A stretch of 64,000 nt of DNA from JAGQWW01 sp041392845. Lineage in GTDB: Bacteria > Bacteroidota > Bacteroidia > Chitinophagales > Saprospiraceae. Under the pieces are notes generated by a model. The model saw only the letters and a program-made list of their open reading frames with translations, was not told where the DNA came from and did not search any database. Positions within the stretch are counted from its first letter, which is position 1; each line of letters begins with the position of its first letter. Of this stretch, positions 26,232-33,908 are shown one piece after another. The stretch is from NCBI GenBank assembly GCA_041392845.1, contig JAWKLG010000027.1, positions 32,136-96,135 of the forward strand, read 5' to 3'. Position numbers and translations under genes: made by a program.

Positions 26232-27110
26232 TCAAACTTCTATGGTCCTGATTGCCTTAGGAGTAGTTCCTGACATCTTTTTAAAAAAGTTATTAAAATA
26301 AGTAGGGTATTCAAATCCTAGTGAATAAGCTATTTCATTGATATTCCAATTGGTGAATTTGAGTAGGGCCGAGGCTTCATTGAATATCCTCTCGGAGATA
26401 TGGCTGGAGGTGGGTTTGCCTGTAATTTCCTTGACAGCTCGATTCAAATAATTGACATGTACTGAAAGATTTTCTGCATAATCCTTCGGTGTCTTGAGTT
26501 TCAAAGGATTGTCAGCACTTTCAATAGGGAATTGCCTTTCCAATAATTCAAGAAAAACCGTTGTAAGGCGATTTGCTGCATTTTTAGGCTGATCATGATT
26601 TTCTGAAGGTTCCATTTTCATGGCTTCGTGTATGATCAAATGAATGTAATTTCGAAGAAGGTCATCCTTATAAGGATACTCAGTTTGTTGTTCCTCAATC
26701 ATCTTTTTAAAAATGGAATTGAGGAATGCCCTTTGTTCTTCATTTATTTTTAAAACAGGCGTTCCACCCAGGTTAAACAAGGGAGAATGTAAGATGCTTT
26801 CCGACCGATCTCCTACATTCAAAAACTCTTCTGAGAATAGGCATGTGTAGCCGACATAAGTTCTGGAAATGGTTTCCCAGGAATAGGGGATATGTGGATT
26901 TCCGAAAAACAGAACGGTTCCTTCATGGTCAAAACTCCGGTCAGCATAATGTATTTTGCTCATGCCTGTGGTCAGACAAATTTTATAAAAATCTTTCCGA
27001 CTATAGGTTTTGGTCGCATTCTCATCCTTCTCAATTTGGAACACATTGAACCCTTTCAGTTTGAGTTCCGAATTGAATTCCGATACCGAACGTTGTGTTT
27101 TTACATCCAT
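26232..27110 (-). CDS. AraC family transcriptional regulator
   Basis: 292 residues. The N-terminal half has a cupin-like sensor (HEGTVLFFGNPHIPYSW). The C-terminal domain has two helix-turn-helix units: YAENLSVHVNYLNRAVKEI near residue 215 and NINEIAYSLGFEYPTYFNNF near 265, followed by the family's terminal GTTPKAIR. It would bind direct repeats as a dimer and activate or repress the adjacent genes on sensing an effector. The downstream cupin/AKR/cupin/DUF2255 genes on the same strand are the natural candidates for control. TAACTTTG at 27115-27122 is a good promoter match just upstream. Confidence 0.9.
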   Translation of the reverse strand: MDVKTQRSVSEFNSELKLKGFNVFQIEKDENATKTYSRKDFYKICLTTGMSKIHYADRSFDHEGTVLFFGNPHIPYSWETISRTYVGYTCLFSEEFLNVGDRSESILHSPLFNLGGTPVLKINEEQRAFLNSIFKKMIEEQQTEYPYKDDLLRNYIHLIIHEAMKMEPSENHDQPKNAANRLTTVFLELLERQFPIESADNPLKLKTPKDYAENLSVHVNYLNRAVKEITGKPTSSHISERIFNEASALLKFTNWNINEIAYSLGFEYPTYFNNFFKKMSGTTPKAIRTIEV

Positions 27111-27114
27111 GTAG

Positions 27115-27122
27115 CAAAGTTA
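27115..27122 (-). promoter_or_regulatory. Putative -7 box for the AraC gene
   Basis: Minus strand TAACTTTG, a perfect TAnnTTTG, ends 5 bp before the ATG, so the transcript would be nearly leaderless. Weak TTTG copies lie upstream but at shorter than usual distance. Confidence 0.45.
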
Positions 27123-27197
27123 AGAAAATCAAACCAAAAAGAGATGAAGGGATTTTGGGTTGGGGTGATGGGGAGATAGGAGCATGGCAAAATAATG

Positions 27198-27301
27198 ACG
27201 TTGCGTCCTCAGTGACCTTAGCGGTGAAATTATTAACCGCTACGAGCGCGAAGGACGCAACATTAAGAGGTCTCGTAAATCGTAAACCGTAATTCGTAAA
27301 T
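27198..27301. repeat. R9 palindrome plus R3 repeat
   Basis: R9: arms ACGTTGCGTCC (27198-27208) and GGACGCAACAT (27253-27263), inner GCGGTGAAA and TTAACCGC. R3: CGTAAATCGTAAACCGTAAT at 27274-27301, ending 8 bp from the stop of the next gene. Confidence 0.82.
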
Positions 27302-27309
27302 AAAAGGGA

Positions 27310-27756
27310 TTAATCCCTGCTCAACGGTCCTTCCCACAGCACTTGTTCAATCATCCATTTGCCATCGTGTTTGGCAAGTAAGGCATAGTCGGTACCCCAC
27401 CAGGCTGTAATTTTAGCTGCGGCAGTATGATTGGAGATGTCCAGTATTTTTACAGATTTGGGTGCATCCGATTTGGCGAAGTTTTTCTTTTCCGCTACTC
27501 TTTTTGCATAATTTACTGCAGCCTGGTAAGTCATTTGTCCTTCTGATTTATACATTCCGGTTTCTTTGTTTTTCCAATAACCGAATTTCAGTAATTCAGG
27601 AACGATGGCATTTTTTAGTTTGACGGTATCCCCTTCATAAAATCCTTCCAGGTAATTCATGCAAGCTGTAGTAACTCCTGCCTCTTCAGTTTCGGATTGA
27701 GCGTTTAGGTGTAAAAAAGAAATTCCAAGCAATGAAATCATTAAAAATAGGCGCAT
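27310..27756 (-). CDS. Exported nuclear transport factor 2-like (lumazine-binding-like) protein
   Basis: 148 residues with signal peptide MRLFLMISLLGISFLHLNAQ. The mature part has an alpha-beta cone pattern: MNYLEGFYEGDTVKLKNAI, a central helix YAKRVAEKKNF, strands VKILDISNHTAAAKITAWW and the final DYALLAKHDGKWMIEQVLW. This is the layout of SnoaL/NTF2-like putative lumazine-binding proteins common in Bacteroidota. Such proteins are mostly uncharacterised; some are hydrolase-like, others bind small molecules. Single gene. Its 3' end is followed by R3 and R9 repeats. Confidence 0.8.
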   Translation of the reverse strand: MRLFLMISLLGISFLHLNAQSETEEAGVTTACMNYLEGFYEGDTVKLKNAIVPELLKFGYWKNKETGMYKSEGQMTYQAAVNYAKRVAEKKNFAKSDAPKSVKILDISNHTAAAKITAWWGTDYALLAKHDGKWMIEQVLWEGPLSRD

Positions 27757-27907
27757 ACTTTTATCTAATTGAGGTGAAAAATGTCTGTCAAAATAATAAT
27801 TGCTACTTTCAATTCAGGTTTTGAAAGGATTGGTGAACAGATTTTGGGATTTGCCTTTCATAATTGTGATGAATAACAAAATGAATTTCCATTTTAAATA
27901 AAAAATT

Positions 27908-28741
27908 ATGTCTGACCTTATACTACCGGGAGGTGATCTTCTAAATGTTGCAATTCTAGTGGATGGCTCACCCATTCCTGATGAAGTTCAAATTTTATCT
28001 GTTTTTACAGAGGCCGGATTCAATCAGATGCCGATGCTTTCCCTAGTTTTAACAGGCCGGCATGATGAAGAAAGTCTTGAAGAATGGCTTGACAAGGTCA
28101 ATTTTAAAGATGAAAGTATCATTGAAGTAAAAGCAGGATATGAGTATGATTTAAAGACTATTTTCAAAGGAGAATTCCTTGGGTTGAATATTAGTTATGA
28201 TGGAGAAAAAGGGAGTAAGGTTCAGGTCGATGCGATTAGTCGTGCCTATCATTTAGACGTGGTTTTCAAGAGCTTTTCTTTTTCCAATATATCCGATAAG
28301 GACTTGATGGATACGATTGCGAATGAAGAGCAAATAATAATTCAAAATGAATTCGCCGATCTAAATCCTACCAATTTAGAATTTGAAGGAACTGCCTGGG
28401 AACTGATTTTGGATCGGGCCCTTGCCAAAAGACTGGTTGCTATTGTTGATTTTGATAAAATAATTCTGGAAAAACCATCCAGAGAAAAAGATGCAATTGG
28501 CATTTTGGATCCTTTCCAAAATATCATCGACATGGAATTGACCCTCGAGTCAAATTATGGAGAAGGCCGCGAAAAATTTGGAGAAATTACGATCCAGGGA
28601 ACGAATGCACTCGCACTAAATCAAATCGTTGAAATCAGAGGCATCAATAAACTATTCAACGGTAATGCGCTCATCATCCAAATCACCCATGACCTCGCTG
28701 AAGGAAACTGGGAAACGGTGCTTGGACTGGAAATGGGATAG
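27908..28741 (+). CDS. Orphan VgrG/gp27-like baseplate hub protein without the spike domain
   Basis: 277 residues, no signal peptide. The sequence follows the N-terminal gp27-like hub of VgrG proteins of Bacteroidota contractile injection systems: an opening strand NVAILVDGSPIPDEVQILSV, the ESIIEVKAGYEYDLKTIFKG strand pair (compare the KAGYxxxxxTIFKG motif of this group), a central domain DAISRAYHLDVVFKSFSFSN, and the closing HDLAEGNWETVLGLEMG. It stops exactly where the OB-fold and beta-helix spike of a full VgrG would begin. No tube, sheath or other injection gene is nearby. It may be a remnant or a stand-alone adaptor. The R11 hairpin array begins 33 bp after the stop. The family call rests on motif recall. 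Confidence 0.7.
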   Translation: MSDLILPGGDLLNVAILVDGSPIPDEVQILSVFTEAGFNQMPMLSLVLTGRHDEESLEEWLDKVNFKDESIIEVKAGYEYDLKTIFKGEFLGLNISYDGEKGSKVQVDAISRAYHLDVVFKSFSFSNISDKDLMDTIANEEQIIIQNEFADLNPTNLEFEGTAWELILDRALAKRLVAIVDFDKIILEKPSREKDAIGILDPFQNIIDMELTLESNYGEGREKFGEITIQGTNALALNQIVEIRGINKLFNGNALIIQITHDLAEGNWETVLGLEMG

Positions 28742-28773
28742 GTTTTGAGTCAACCTATTTCAAGACAAGAGAA

Positions 28774-28984
28774 TCACCCCCCGACCCCCTCAAGGGGGAG
28801 ACGATACAGTGACTCCCTCAAGGAGGAGACCTGAGACATGCCTCCCTCAAGGAGGAGACCTGAGACATGCTTTCCTCAAGGAGGAGACCTGAGACATGCC
28901 TCCCTCAAGGAGGAGACCTGAGACATGCCTCCCTCAAGGAGGAGACCTGAGACATGCCTCCCCCTTGAGGGGGTCGGGGGGTGA
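28774..28984. repeat. R11 element: five 29-bp tandem units between perfect 27-bp inverted ends
   Basis: Left end 28774-28800 begins TCACCCCCCGACCCCC; right end 28958-28984 is its exact reverse complement. Between them, after ACGATACAGTGA, come five 29-bp units at 28813, 28842, 28871, 28900 and 28929, each containing CTCCCTCAAGGAGGAGAC and TGAGACATGC. Each unit itself holds a CCTCC/GGAGG mini-hairpin. There are no spacers, so it is not CRISPR. Lies between convergent genes. A two-unit version is at 30609-30732. Confidence 0.92.
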
Positions 28985-29053
28985 AAAAATTCCAGAATGA
29001 TCAAGAGAATTTTTGATTTTTGAATCTTGACCATTAATCTTTGAAGTTCTCCA

Positions 29054-29117
29054 TCGTAGCGTCCTTCCGTAGCGGTGAAATTTTTAACACCACAACGGAC
29101 ACCGAAGACGCTACGTA
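29054..29117. repeat. R9 palindromic element
   Basis: Arms TCGTAGCGTCC (29054-29064) and GACGCTACGTA (29107-29117) with inner AGCGGTGAAATT and AACACCACAACGG. It ends 4 bp from the UbiA stop triplet. Confidence 0.8.
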
Positions 29118-29121
29118 TATT

Positions 29122-29976
29122 TTATCCTAAAATTATTCCTACCACAAAAACCACTGCACCAAGGATGAGGCTCCGTACTCCATGGGTAAACATTTTATCC
29201 ATATTGAATCCAAGAAGTTGATGGAAGCTGATGTTTAGAGCCGGAAGTAGTGGCAACAATACCCACAACCACCTGAATTTTAAGTCTTGGGGCAAAGCAA
29301 AAAAGCAAATGATGGCTCCAAGAAGGGAAATGCCTATGGATAAACGCAAGAGTTGTTTTGTTCCACCAGCCACCTGTACCCAGTTTTTGATTCCAGCTTG
29401 CTCATCGCCCAACCTGTCTCCATAATCTTTCAAAGGCATGTTTGCCAGGAATAGAAAAACGGTAGATAATAAAAACGGAGGAAGAACAGTAGATTCAGTT
29501 GCCATCCAATATCCCAAAATGATAGGCAAATTGAAATTGATAACCAGATAAATGGTTGCTAAAACCGGAATCCTTTTGAATCTTACTGGGGGCGTTGAAT
29601 AAAAATATCCCATCAATAGAGTGATCCATACCAGGGAACGTTCTGCCCAGGAATCATGCAAAAAGAATGGATAAAGCACCGTCAAACCAAATAGAATTTG
29701 GCAATAAATCCAGCCTTCCCGAACCGTAATGACTCCCTTTGATAATGGCCGATCCGGTGAATTAATAGCATCTTCGGCTGTGTCTGTAACTCCATTTATT
29801 AAATAGACGTAATTCATGCAAATGAAATACATGCAGAATGCAGCTAGAAGGATGTTTAAAGGCAATTCCGGACTTACATAAACGGCACCTGCTAATAATA
29901 GCATCCCAGCCATGGGTGGCCCTTCTATTCTACCCATGGTATTGAGGTAATAGAATTTTTTAAGCAACCTGACCAT
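29122..29976 (-). CDS. UbiA family prenyltransferase
   Basis: 284 residues with eight or more hydrophobic helices. The first aspartate-rich site is NGVTDTAEDAINSPDRP near residue 62, matching the family pattern NDxxDxxxD; the second site is in NMPLKDYGDRLGDEQAG near residue 180 (DxxxD). These bind Mg-pyrophosphate of a polyprenyl donor. UbiA enzymes prenylate quinone, heme or chlorophyll precursors, or form prenyl-phosphate sugars; substrate unknown here. Its start overlaps the end of the deoxyribosyltransferase-fold gene by 17 bp, implying translational coupling and a shared pathway. An R9 copy abuts the stop. Confidence 0.88.
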   Translation of the reverse strand: MVRLLKKFYYLNTMGRIEGPPMAGMLLLAGAVYVSPELPLNILLAAFCMYFICMNYVYLINGVTDTAEDAINSPDRPLSKGVITVREGWIYCQILFGLTVLYPFFLHDSWAERSLVWITLLMGYFYSTPPVRFKRIPVLATIYLVINFNLPIILGYWMATESTVLPPFLLSTVFLFLANMPLKDYGDRLGDEQAGIKNWVQVAGGTKQLLRLSIGISLLGAIICFFALPQDLKFRWLWVLLPLLPALNISFHQLLGFNMDKMFTHGVRSLILGAVVFVVGIILG

Positions 29977-30463
29977 ACGTAGATTTTAAAGAAGCCTTGT
30001 ATTCTGATAAGAAATTAGCGATTTCACTACCTAAATCGGCTCTGGAATTCACTTTGATTATTTTATCATGTACGATTTTATCTTGCTTCAATCGATCGTA
30101 CATAATGGGACAACTGGTTAAAACGGCGTCAATACCACCTTTTATCATCCAATCCCTTGTCCAGGAATAATCGCGTTCAGCAACCAACACCATGGGTTTA
30201 TCCGAACAGGCATACCAACCTACTTCCCAAGCACAATCTCTTCCGTAAGGTGCCAGCAAAAGACCAATTTCAGATGCCATCATAGCCTCTAAGTCTATTC
30301 GGTAAACTTCCTTTTCGAATAGCCTGTGATCTACATTGTACGGATTGTGATCCTGTGGTTTAAAAATATCAAAATGTGAACTGATGATATCACAGATTTC
30401 ATTGTTCCATGCATGCGCATCTTCAGATATTCGTGCACTTAGGTACATTTTTACCTTCTCCAT
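29960..30463 (-). CDS. Nucleoside 2-deoxyribosyltransferase-fold protein
   Basis: 167 residues from ATG 30463; an in-frame TTG at 30499 is rejected because it lies in the promoter candidate. MYLSARISEDAHAWN at the N-terminus, DLEAMMASEIGLLLAPYGRD and CAWEVGWYACSDKPMVLVAE near residues 75-110 follow the Nuc_deoxyrib_tr pattern, in which an Asp near the middle and a Glu in the WEVGxA segment act on an N-glycosidic bond. It might be a hydrolase or transferase of a nucleotide, or a sensor-type relative of the family. Overlap with UbiA by 17 bp makes a two-gene operon. An isoprenoid-nucleoside product is speculative. Confidence 0.75.
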   Translation of the reverse strand: MEKVKMYLSARISEDAHAWNNEICDIISSHFDIFKPQDHNPYNVDHRLFEKEVYRIDLEAMMASEIGLLLAPYGRDCAWEVGWYACSDKPMVLVAERDYSWTRDWMIKGGIDAVLTSCPIMYDRLKQDKIVHDKIIKVNSRADLGSEIANFLSEYKASLKSTYGQVA

Positions 30464-30496
30464 AACATTTAATTTTAGGTGATTGAGGTTCTTACC

Positions 30497-30504
30497 CAAA
30501 ATTA
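30497..30504 (-). promoter_or_regulatory. Putative -7 box for the deoxyribosyltransferase-fold/UbiA operon
   Basis: Minus strand TAATTTTG, a perfect TAnnTTTG, 33 bp before the ATG at 30463. Confidence 0.45.
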
Positions 30505-30549
30505 TTGAGAAGGAAATTCCGGTCTGTCACCCCAGAGGGTGAAATTTGG

Positions 30550-30589
30550 GCTGGAGACTGGGGACTTGGTGCTAGGGGCTGGGTGCTGG
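30550..30589. repeat. R2 repeat
   Basis: CTGGAGACTGGGGACTTGG then TGCTAGGGGCTGGGTGCTGG, the same phrase as at the end of the SLC13 gene (14230-14250). Confidence 0.7.
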
Positions 30590-30608
30590 TAAGATTTTGG
30601 ATAGACAA

Positions 30609-30732
30609 TCACCCCCCGACCCCCTCAAGGGGGAGACGATACAGTGACTCCCTCAAAGGGGAAACCTGAGATATGCCTCCCTCAAGGAGGAGACCTGAGA
30701 TATGCCTCCCCCTTGAGGGGGTCGGGGGGTGA
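30609..30732. repeat. R11 element, two-unit version
   Basis: Same perfect 27-bp inverted ends as 28774-28984 (30609-30635 and 30706-30732), the same ACGATACAGTGA leader, and two 29-bp units (30648, 30677) with ATATGC instead of ACATGC. Together with the five-unit copy it encloses the UbiA operon. Confidence 0.92.
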
Positions 30733-30835
30733 AATACCAGAATACTCAAGAGGATTTTCGCTTTTTGAATCTTGATTTTTGAAGTCCTCCAAAGTAGATC
30801 CAGACAGACAAGTAGTGGCCTAATTTCCGTGCATT

Positions 30836-30865
30836 CGTAAACCGTAAATCGTAAACCGTAAATTT
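30836..30865. repeat. R3 repeat at the end of the metallopeptidase gene
   Basis: CGTAAACCGTAAATCGTAAA and CCGTAAAT run directly up to the stop triplet region of the gene at 30868. Confidence 0.78.
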
Positions 30866-30867
30866 TT

Positions 30868-31911
30868 TTAAAACTGCGCTTCAAACTCCCTCACAGTGCC
30901 TTCACCATATAGTTCCAGCAGCTTTTCCCAGGTTTGTTCTTTTAGGAAAGCTTTGAGGGTGGTGTCGTCTCCTTTTTTCAAAAGAAATTCTATAAAAGCC
31001 GCTCCAACAGGATAAATAACTCTTTCCGGCCAACCGGGTACGGTTTCAAAAAGGTCTTCAAAATCCATTTTTTGACCATTCAAAGAAGCTTTAGCAGCAG
31101 CCATCCAGTCCGGATTTTCCTGATCAAAATAAACTGCGGCACCTTCATTGATGAGGCCATTTGTGAAAATTGGCTGGATACCAAAATCCATCAAAATATG
31201 ATTGATTTCGTGCCCGGGAGATTGTCTGGGAACTGCATTGATGATGCACACACCTGAACTGGCTGAACCTACCTCTCTTCCTATTTCCAGTGCACCTTCA
31301 CGAGGATTGCCCCAAACATAGATGTCTACTTTTTTAAAAGGATCGGCCTTGAAGAATTTGTTGGCTTTTTGATAGGCCGCTTCATGCTTCGAAATGTAAT
31401 CCTTGGTATCCCTGATTTGAATATCAGGTTGGAAGTGCATTCGAATATGGTCTGTTTCTTCACTTTTCCAATTATCGTAATAAGGGCTTAATTGGTAAAG
31501 CTTGATTCTTTTTTGAGCAAATTCAGTGGAGTTTTCTGTGATGTCCAATTCGATGGCTTTCTCCAAATTTTCCTTTGCATTTTGCCTGTCATCTTTTGCA
31601 AAATAACAAACGCCCAGGTAGCCATTTGTCCAGGCGCGCATCCAGGCAGGAGTTTCGTCTGAAGCAATGACCTTTTCCAATAGAGGAATGGCAGCATCAA
31701 ACTCTTTTTCGTCTGTCAAAGCTCTACCGGTTATGTGGGCAACGAGTATGTCGTCAGGATTTGCCTCCAGCAATTGTTGGCCAATTTTGGCAGCTTCAGC
31801 AGTATTCCCGTCTTTGTAATTTTGTTGTAAATCAGTCAGCGATTGGGCATTTAGATTTGCACCAAGCATTAAAAAAATCAAACTGGTCATTACGACCTGG
31901 ATATTCAACAT
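30868..31911 (-). CDS. Exported TPR/gluzincin-type metallopeptidase-like protein
   Basis: 347 residues from ATG 31911, chosen because the signal peptide (MTSLIFLMLGANLNAQ) follows directly; the open frame upstream overlaps the rhodanese gene. An N-terminal TPR region of about residues 25-130 (DGNTAEAAKIGQQLLEANPD, EFDAAIPLLEKVI, DDRQNAKENLEKAIEL) precedes a peptidase-like domain with GHEINHILMDFG (HExxH zinc site, about residue 245) and NEGAAVYFD about 20 residues later, where the Glu would be the third ligand as in gluzincins. Probably a periplasmic peptidase. Starts 10 bp after the rhodanese gene, so the two form an operon. Confidence 0.8.
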   Translation of the reverse strand: MLNIQVVMTSLIFLMLGANLNAQSLTDLQQNYKDGNTAEAAKIGQQLLEANPDDILVAHITGRALTDEKEFDAAIPLLEKVIASDETPAWMRAWTNGYLGVCYFAKDDRQNAKENLEKAIELDITENSTEFAQKRIKLYQLSPYYDNWKSEETDHIRMHFQPDIQIRDTKDYISKHEAAYQKANKFFKADPFKKVDIYVWGNPREGALEIGREVGSASSGVCIINAVPRQSPGHEINHILMDFGIQPIFTNGLINEGAAVYFDQENPDWMAAAKASLNGQKMDFEDLFETVPGWPERVIYPVGAAFIEFLLKKGDDTTLKAFLKEQTWEKLLELYGEGTVREFEAQF

Positions 31912-31921
31912 CCTTTCTTTT

Positions 31922-32767
31922 TTAAATAGTTGTATCAATAAGTCCATTTTCTCCTTCTTTACTGGCCCATTCCGTCCAGGAACCATCATAAACAGCAGTT
32001 TTGTTGGGCAAAGCCAGTTCAGCAGCCAGCAAAATTATACAGGCAGTTAGTCCTGAACCACAGCTGAAAACCAATTCTTTTTCCGTAGAAAAAACCTCAT
32101 CGAAAATTGATTTCAATTCTGATTGCGGTTTGAATTTATTTCCATTTAACACTGCCTGATAGGGTAAATTAACTGAGCCGGGTATATGACCGGAAGGAAG
32201 TCCTTCCCTTGGCTCCGGCGCAGTACCGTCAAATCTGCCTTTGGAACGGGCATCAAGTACCAGACAATTTTCAGTGGTAATATTTTCTTTTATAAAATGA
32301 TAATCCTTCACCGCATCTTCCATCAAGTTTGCTTCAAAGTTACCTTTTGGATAATCTTCTGAAACTTGCCTTTCCTCAATTGCGAATCCGATTTTTAACC
32401 ATTCCGGTAAACCGCCATCCAATACTAAAACATTTTCATGCCCCATGGATTTGAACAACCACCAGGCACGGGGACTACTATATATTCCTTCGCGGTCGTA
32501 AACGACTATGGTATCTTCATTATTGATACCAAGCGATCTTGCAGCTTTTTCAAATTGGATTTTAGTTGGAAAGGTATTAGGAAATTCTGCTCCTGCTTCA
32601 CTAAAATCTTTCTTAAGATCCATGAATCTTGCTCCCGGTATCATTTTACCATCCAGATGGGTGTTTCCTCCACCTCCGACTTTAGGTACACTGGCATCTA
32701 AAACCACCAAAGAAGGTTGATTTAAATTGTCTTTAAGCCATTGAATAGACACCAGAGGTTTGTTCAT
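31922..32767 (-). CDS. Sulfurtransferase with two rhodanese domains (SseA-like)
   Basis: 281 residues from ATG 32767 (MNKPLVSIQWLKDNLNQPSL); the 28 extra upstream codons lack conservation and contain a promoter-like stretch. Two rhodanese domains: the first, inactive, with VVYDREGIYSSPRAWWLFKS; the second with the catalytic Cys in VFSCGSGLTACIILLAAELA near residue 240. The CGSGxTA loop is the type seen in 3-mercaptopyruvate sulfurtransferases. It transfers sulfane sulfur from mercaptopyruvate or thiosulfate to thiols or cyanide. First gene of a two-gene operon with the metallopeptidase. Confidence 0.92.
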   Translation of the reverse strand: MNKPLVSIQWLKDNLNQPSLVVLDASVPKVGGGGNTHLDGKMIPGARFMDLKKDFSEAGAEFPNTFPTKIQFEKAARSLGINNEDTIVVYDREGIYSSPRAWWLFKSMGHENVLVLDGGLPEWLKIGFAIEERQVSEDYPKGNFEANLMEDAVKDYHFIKENITTENCLVLDARSKGRFDGTAPEPREGLPSGHIPGSVNLPYQAVLNGNKFKPQSELKSIFDEVFSTEKELVFSCGSGLTACIILLAAELALPNKTAVYDGSWTEWASKEGENGLIDTTI

Positions 32768-32865
32768 TGTTCCGATTTGAGCGCGAAAATACGAAGCTCC
32801 GGCGTATGACAGAAAGTAAGGTGGATTAAATTTGGAAATACTATATGTCAAATCTGTTTTTAAAA

Positions 32866-32899
32866 AAGAAAAGGGAAACCTTCACGGTCTCCCTTTCTT
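32866..32899 (-). terminator. Rho-independent terminator of the lipoprotein gene
   Basis: On the minus strand GAAAGGGAGACC, loop GTGA, then GGTTTCCCTTTTC followed by TTTTTTA. One mismatch in a 12-bp stem. Located 24 bp after the stop of the gene at 32923. Confidence 0.78.
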
Positions 32900-32922
32900 T
32901 AAATCTTAGTAAGAAATAAATC

Positions 32923-33303
32923 TTATTTTCTTTTCATTGTCTCGGTGATACCGATTATTTCAAGTTTGATTTCATCACACTCATTTGAAGTAACTGGGAA
33001 CTCAAAAGAGGTAGAACCAGAACCTGAACTTGGTTTCGCTGTTACGGTAAATGAAGTATCGCCATTTACAACGTAAGATTTTTGATCATAAGCAACTCCA
33101 TTGGATTCGAATCCAAGTACTACGTCATCTGGATCAATCAATGTTCCATCTGCCTGGAATTCTGCCGAACCACCTGATAACTGGAACTCCCAGTTTCCAA
33201 CAATGTTTTCAGATAGGGCTGGAGGAGTGCAATCTTTATCACAAGAACTTAGGCTCACTACACCTAAAACAAGGAAGAAAATTCCTAGTCTAAGAGATTT
33301 CAT
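32923..33303 (-). CDS. Small lipocalin-like lipoprotein
   Basis: 126 residues. MKSLRLGIFFLVLGVVSLSSC is a lipoprotein signal with Cys at 21. The mature part starts IVGNWEFQLSGGSAEFQADG, the typical first strand (GxW) of lipocalin-like domains in Bacteroidota lipoproteins (DUF4923/lipocalin_5 type), and continues as a small beta barrel ending in IKLEIIGITETMKRK. Binding partner unknown. Transcribed alone from a divergent region shared with the gene at 33909; a strong terminator follows. Confidence 0.8.
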   Translation of the reverse strand: MKSLRLGIFFLVLGVVSLSSCDKDCTPPALSENIVGNWEFQLSGGSAEFQADGTLIDPDDVVLGFESNGVAYDQKSYVVNGDTSFTVTAKPSSGSGSTSFEFPVTSNECDEIKLEIIGITETMKRK

Positions 33304-33488
33304 ACAATAGTATTTAGTTTAAAGAATTAATTTTCTGCCCGCAAAATAGAAAATTTTTAGTATTCGGATTATAAAGTCAATTAAACCATAAGACGCTTTA
33401 CCCTTACCTTGGTGCCTGCCATCAAGGCAATAGACGCTGGATGTGAGCAAAATCCAACTAGTTTAAACTCTTTAATATCTGATGGTTA

Positions 33489-33615
33489 CGCTATTCGCCA
33501 TTCGAAGTTCGCTTTTCGTTTTTTAAAGGCCTCGTAAACCGTAAACCGTAAATTCCACAATACCAGTTGAAAAGCTCCTCCAACCTGTTATTCTACTTGT
33601 AATATGGGAAATTCC
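33489..33615. repeat. R10-R3-R17 composite repeat, forward copy
   Basis: CTATTCGCCATTCGAAGTTC (R10), a TTTTAAAGGC linker, CGTAAACCGTAAACCGTAAA (R3), then CCAGTTGAAAAGCTCCTCC and CTTGTAATATGGGAAATTCC (R17). An inverted copy with the same order is at 37311-37433, and R3-R17 again at 58130-58215. Confidence 0.85.
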
Positions 33616-33800
33616 GATCAAGGAACTAACGGCTGTCTTCAGGAAATTCTTCAAGGGGTACTTTAATGCCACCTATTTTCACCGCAGATTAATTGCAATG
33701 ATTGAAATTGTTTCAATAATTCACTTGAAACATGAAGGAATGAAGGGACATGAAGGTTTTCATTAAAAAAGATCCATTTGGCTTAATCCGTCGCTAAAAT

Positions 33801-33845
33801 CAAGCATCCAATATCCAGATTCCAGCGTCCAGAACAGCATCAAGC
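33801..33845. repeat. R15 short repeat (CAAGCATCCAATATCCAG)
   Basis: Loose tandem of ATCCAG/GCATC words (ATCCAATATCCAGATTCCAG, then CGTCCAGAACAGCATCAAGC). Related in wording to the CAAGCAT array at 56968-57068. The remaining 33616-33800 shows nothing recognisable. Confidence 0.5.
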
Positions 33846-33854
33846 CTTTTTGCC

Positions 33855-33862
33855 TATCTTTA
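33855..33862 (+). promoter_or_regulatory. Putative -7 box for the T9SS propeller gene
   Basis: TATCTTTA preceded by CTTTTTGCC, 46 bp before the ATG; same layout as at 4872 and 10580. Confidence 0.35.
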
Positions 33863-33908
33863 TAAAATGGATTTGAAATTGGAAAACTAATAACAAAAAT
33901 GAAAAAGC

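Noticed and set aside
28813..28957. Five regularly spaced 29-bp repeats as a CRISPR array
   Set aside because: Units are directly adjacent without spacers and no cas genes are present; it is a tandem array inside inverted ends.
30609..30884. 91-codon minus frame with HPPTPSRG and PLEGVGG
   Set aside because: A translation of the R11 element; identical peptides appear wherever this repeat lies.
33370..33480. Possible tRNA gene in the divergent region before 33909
   Set aside because: No cloverleaf could be drawn; the GTTCnAnnC T-loop and CCA-side stem are absent.
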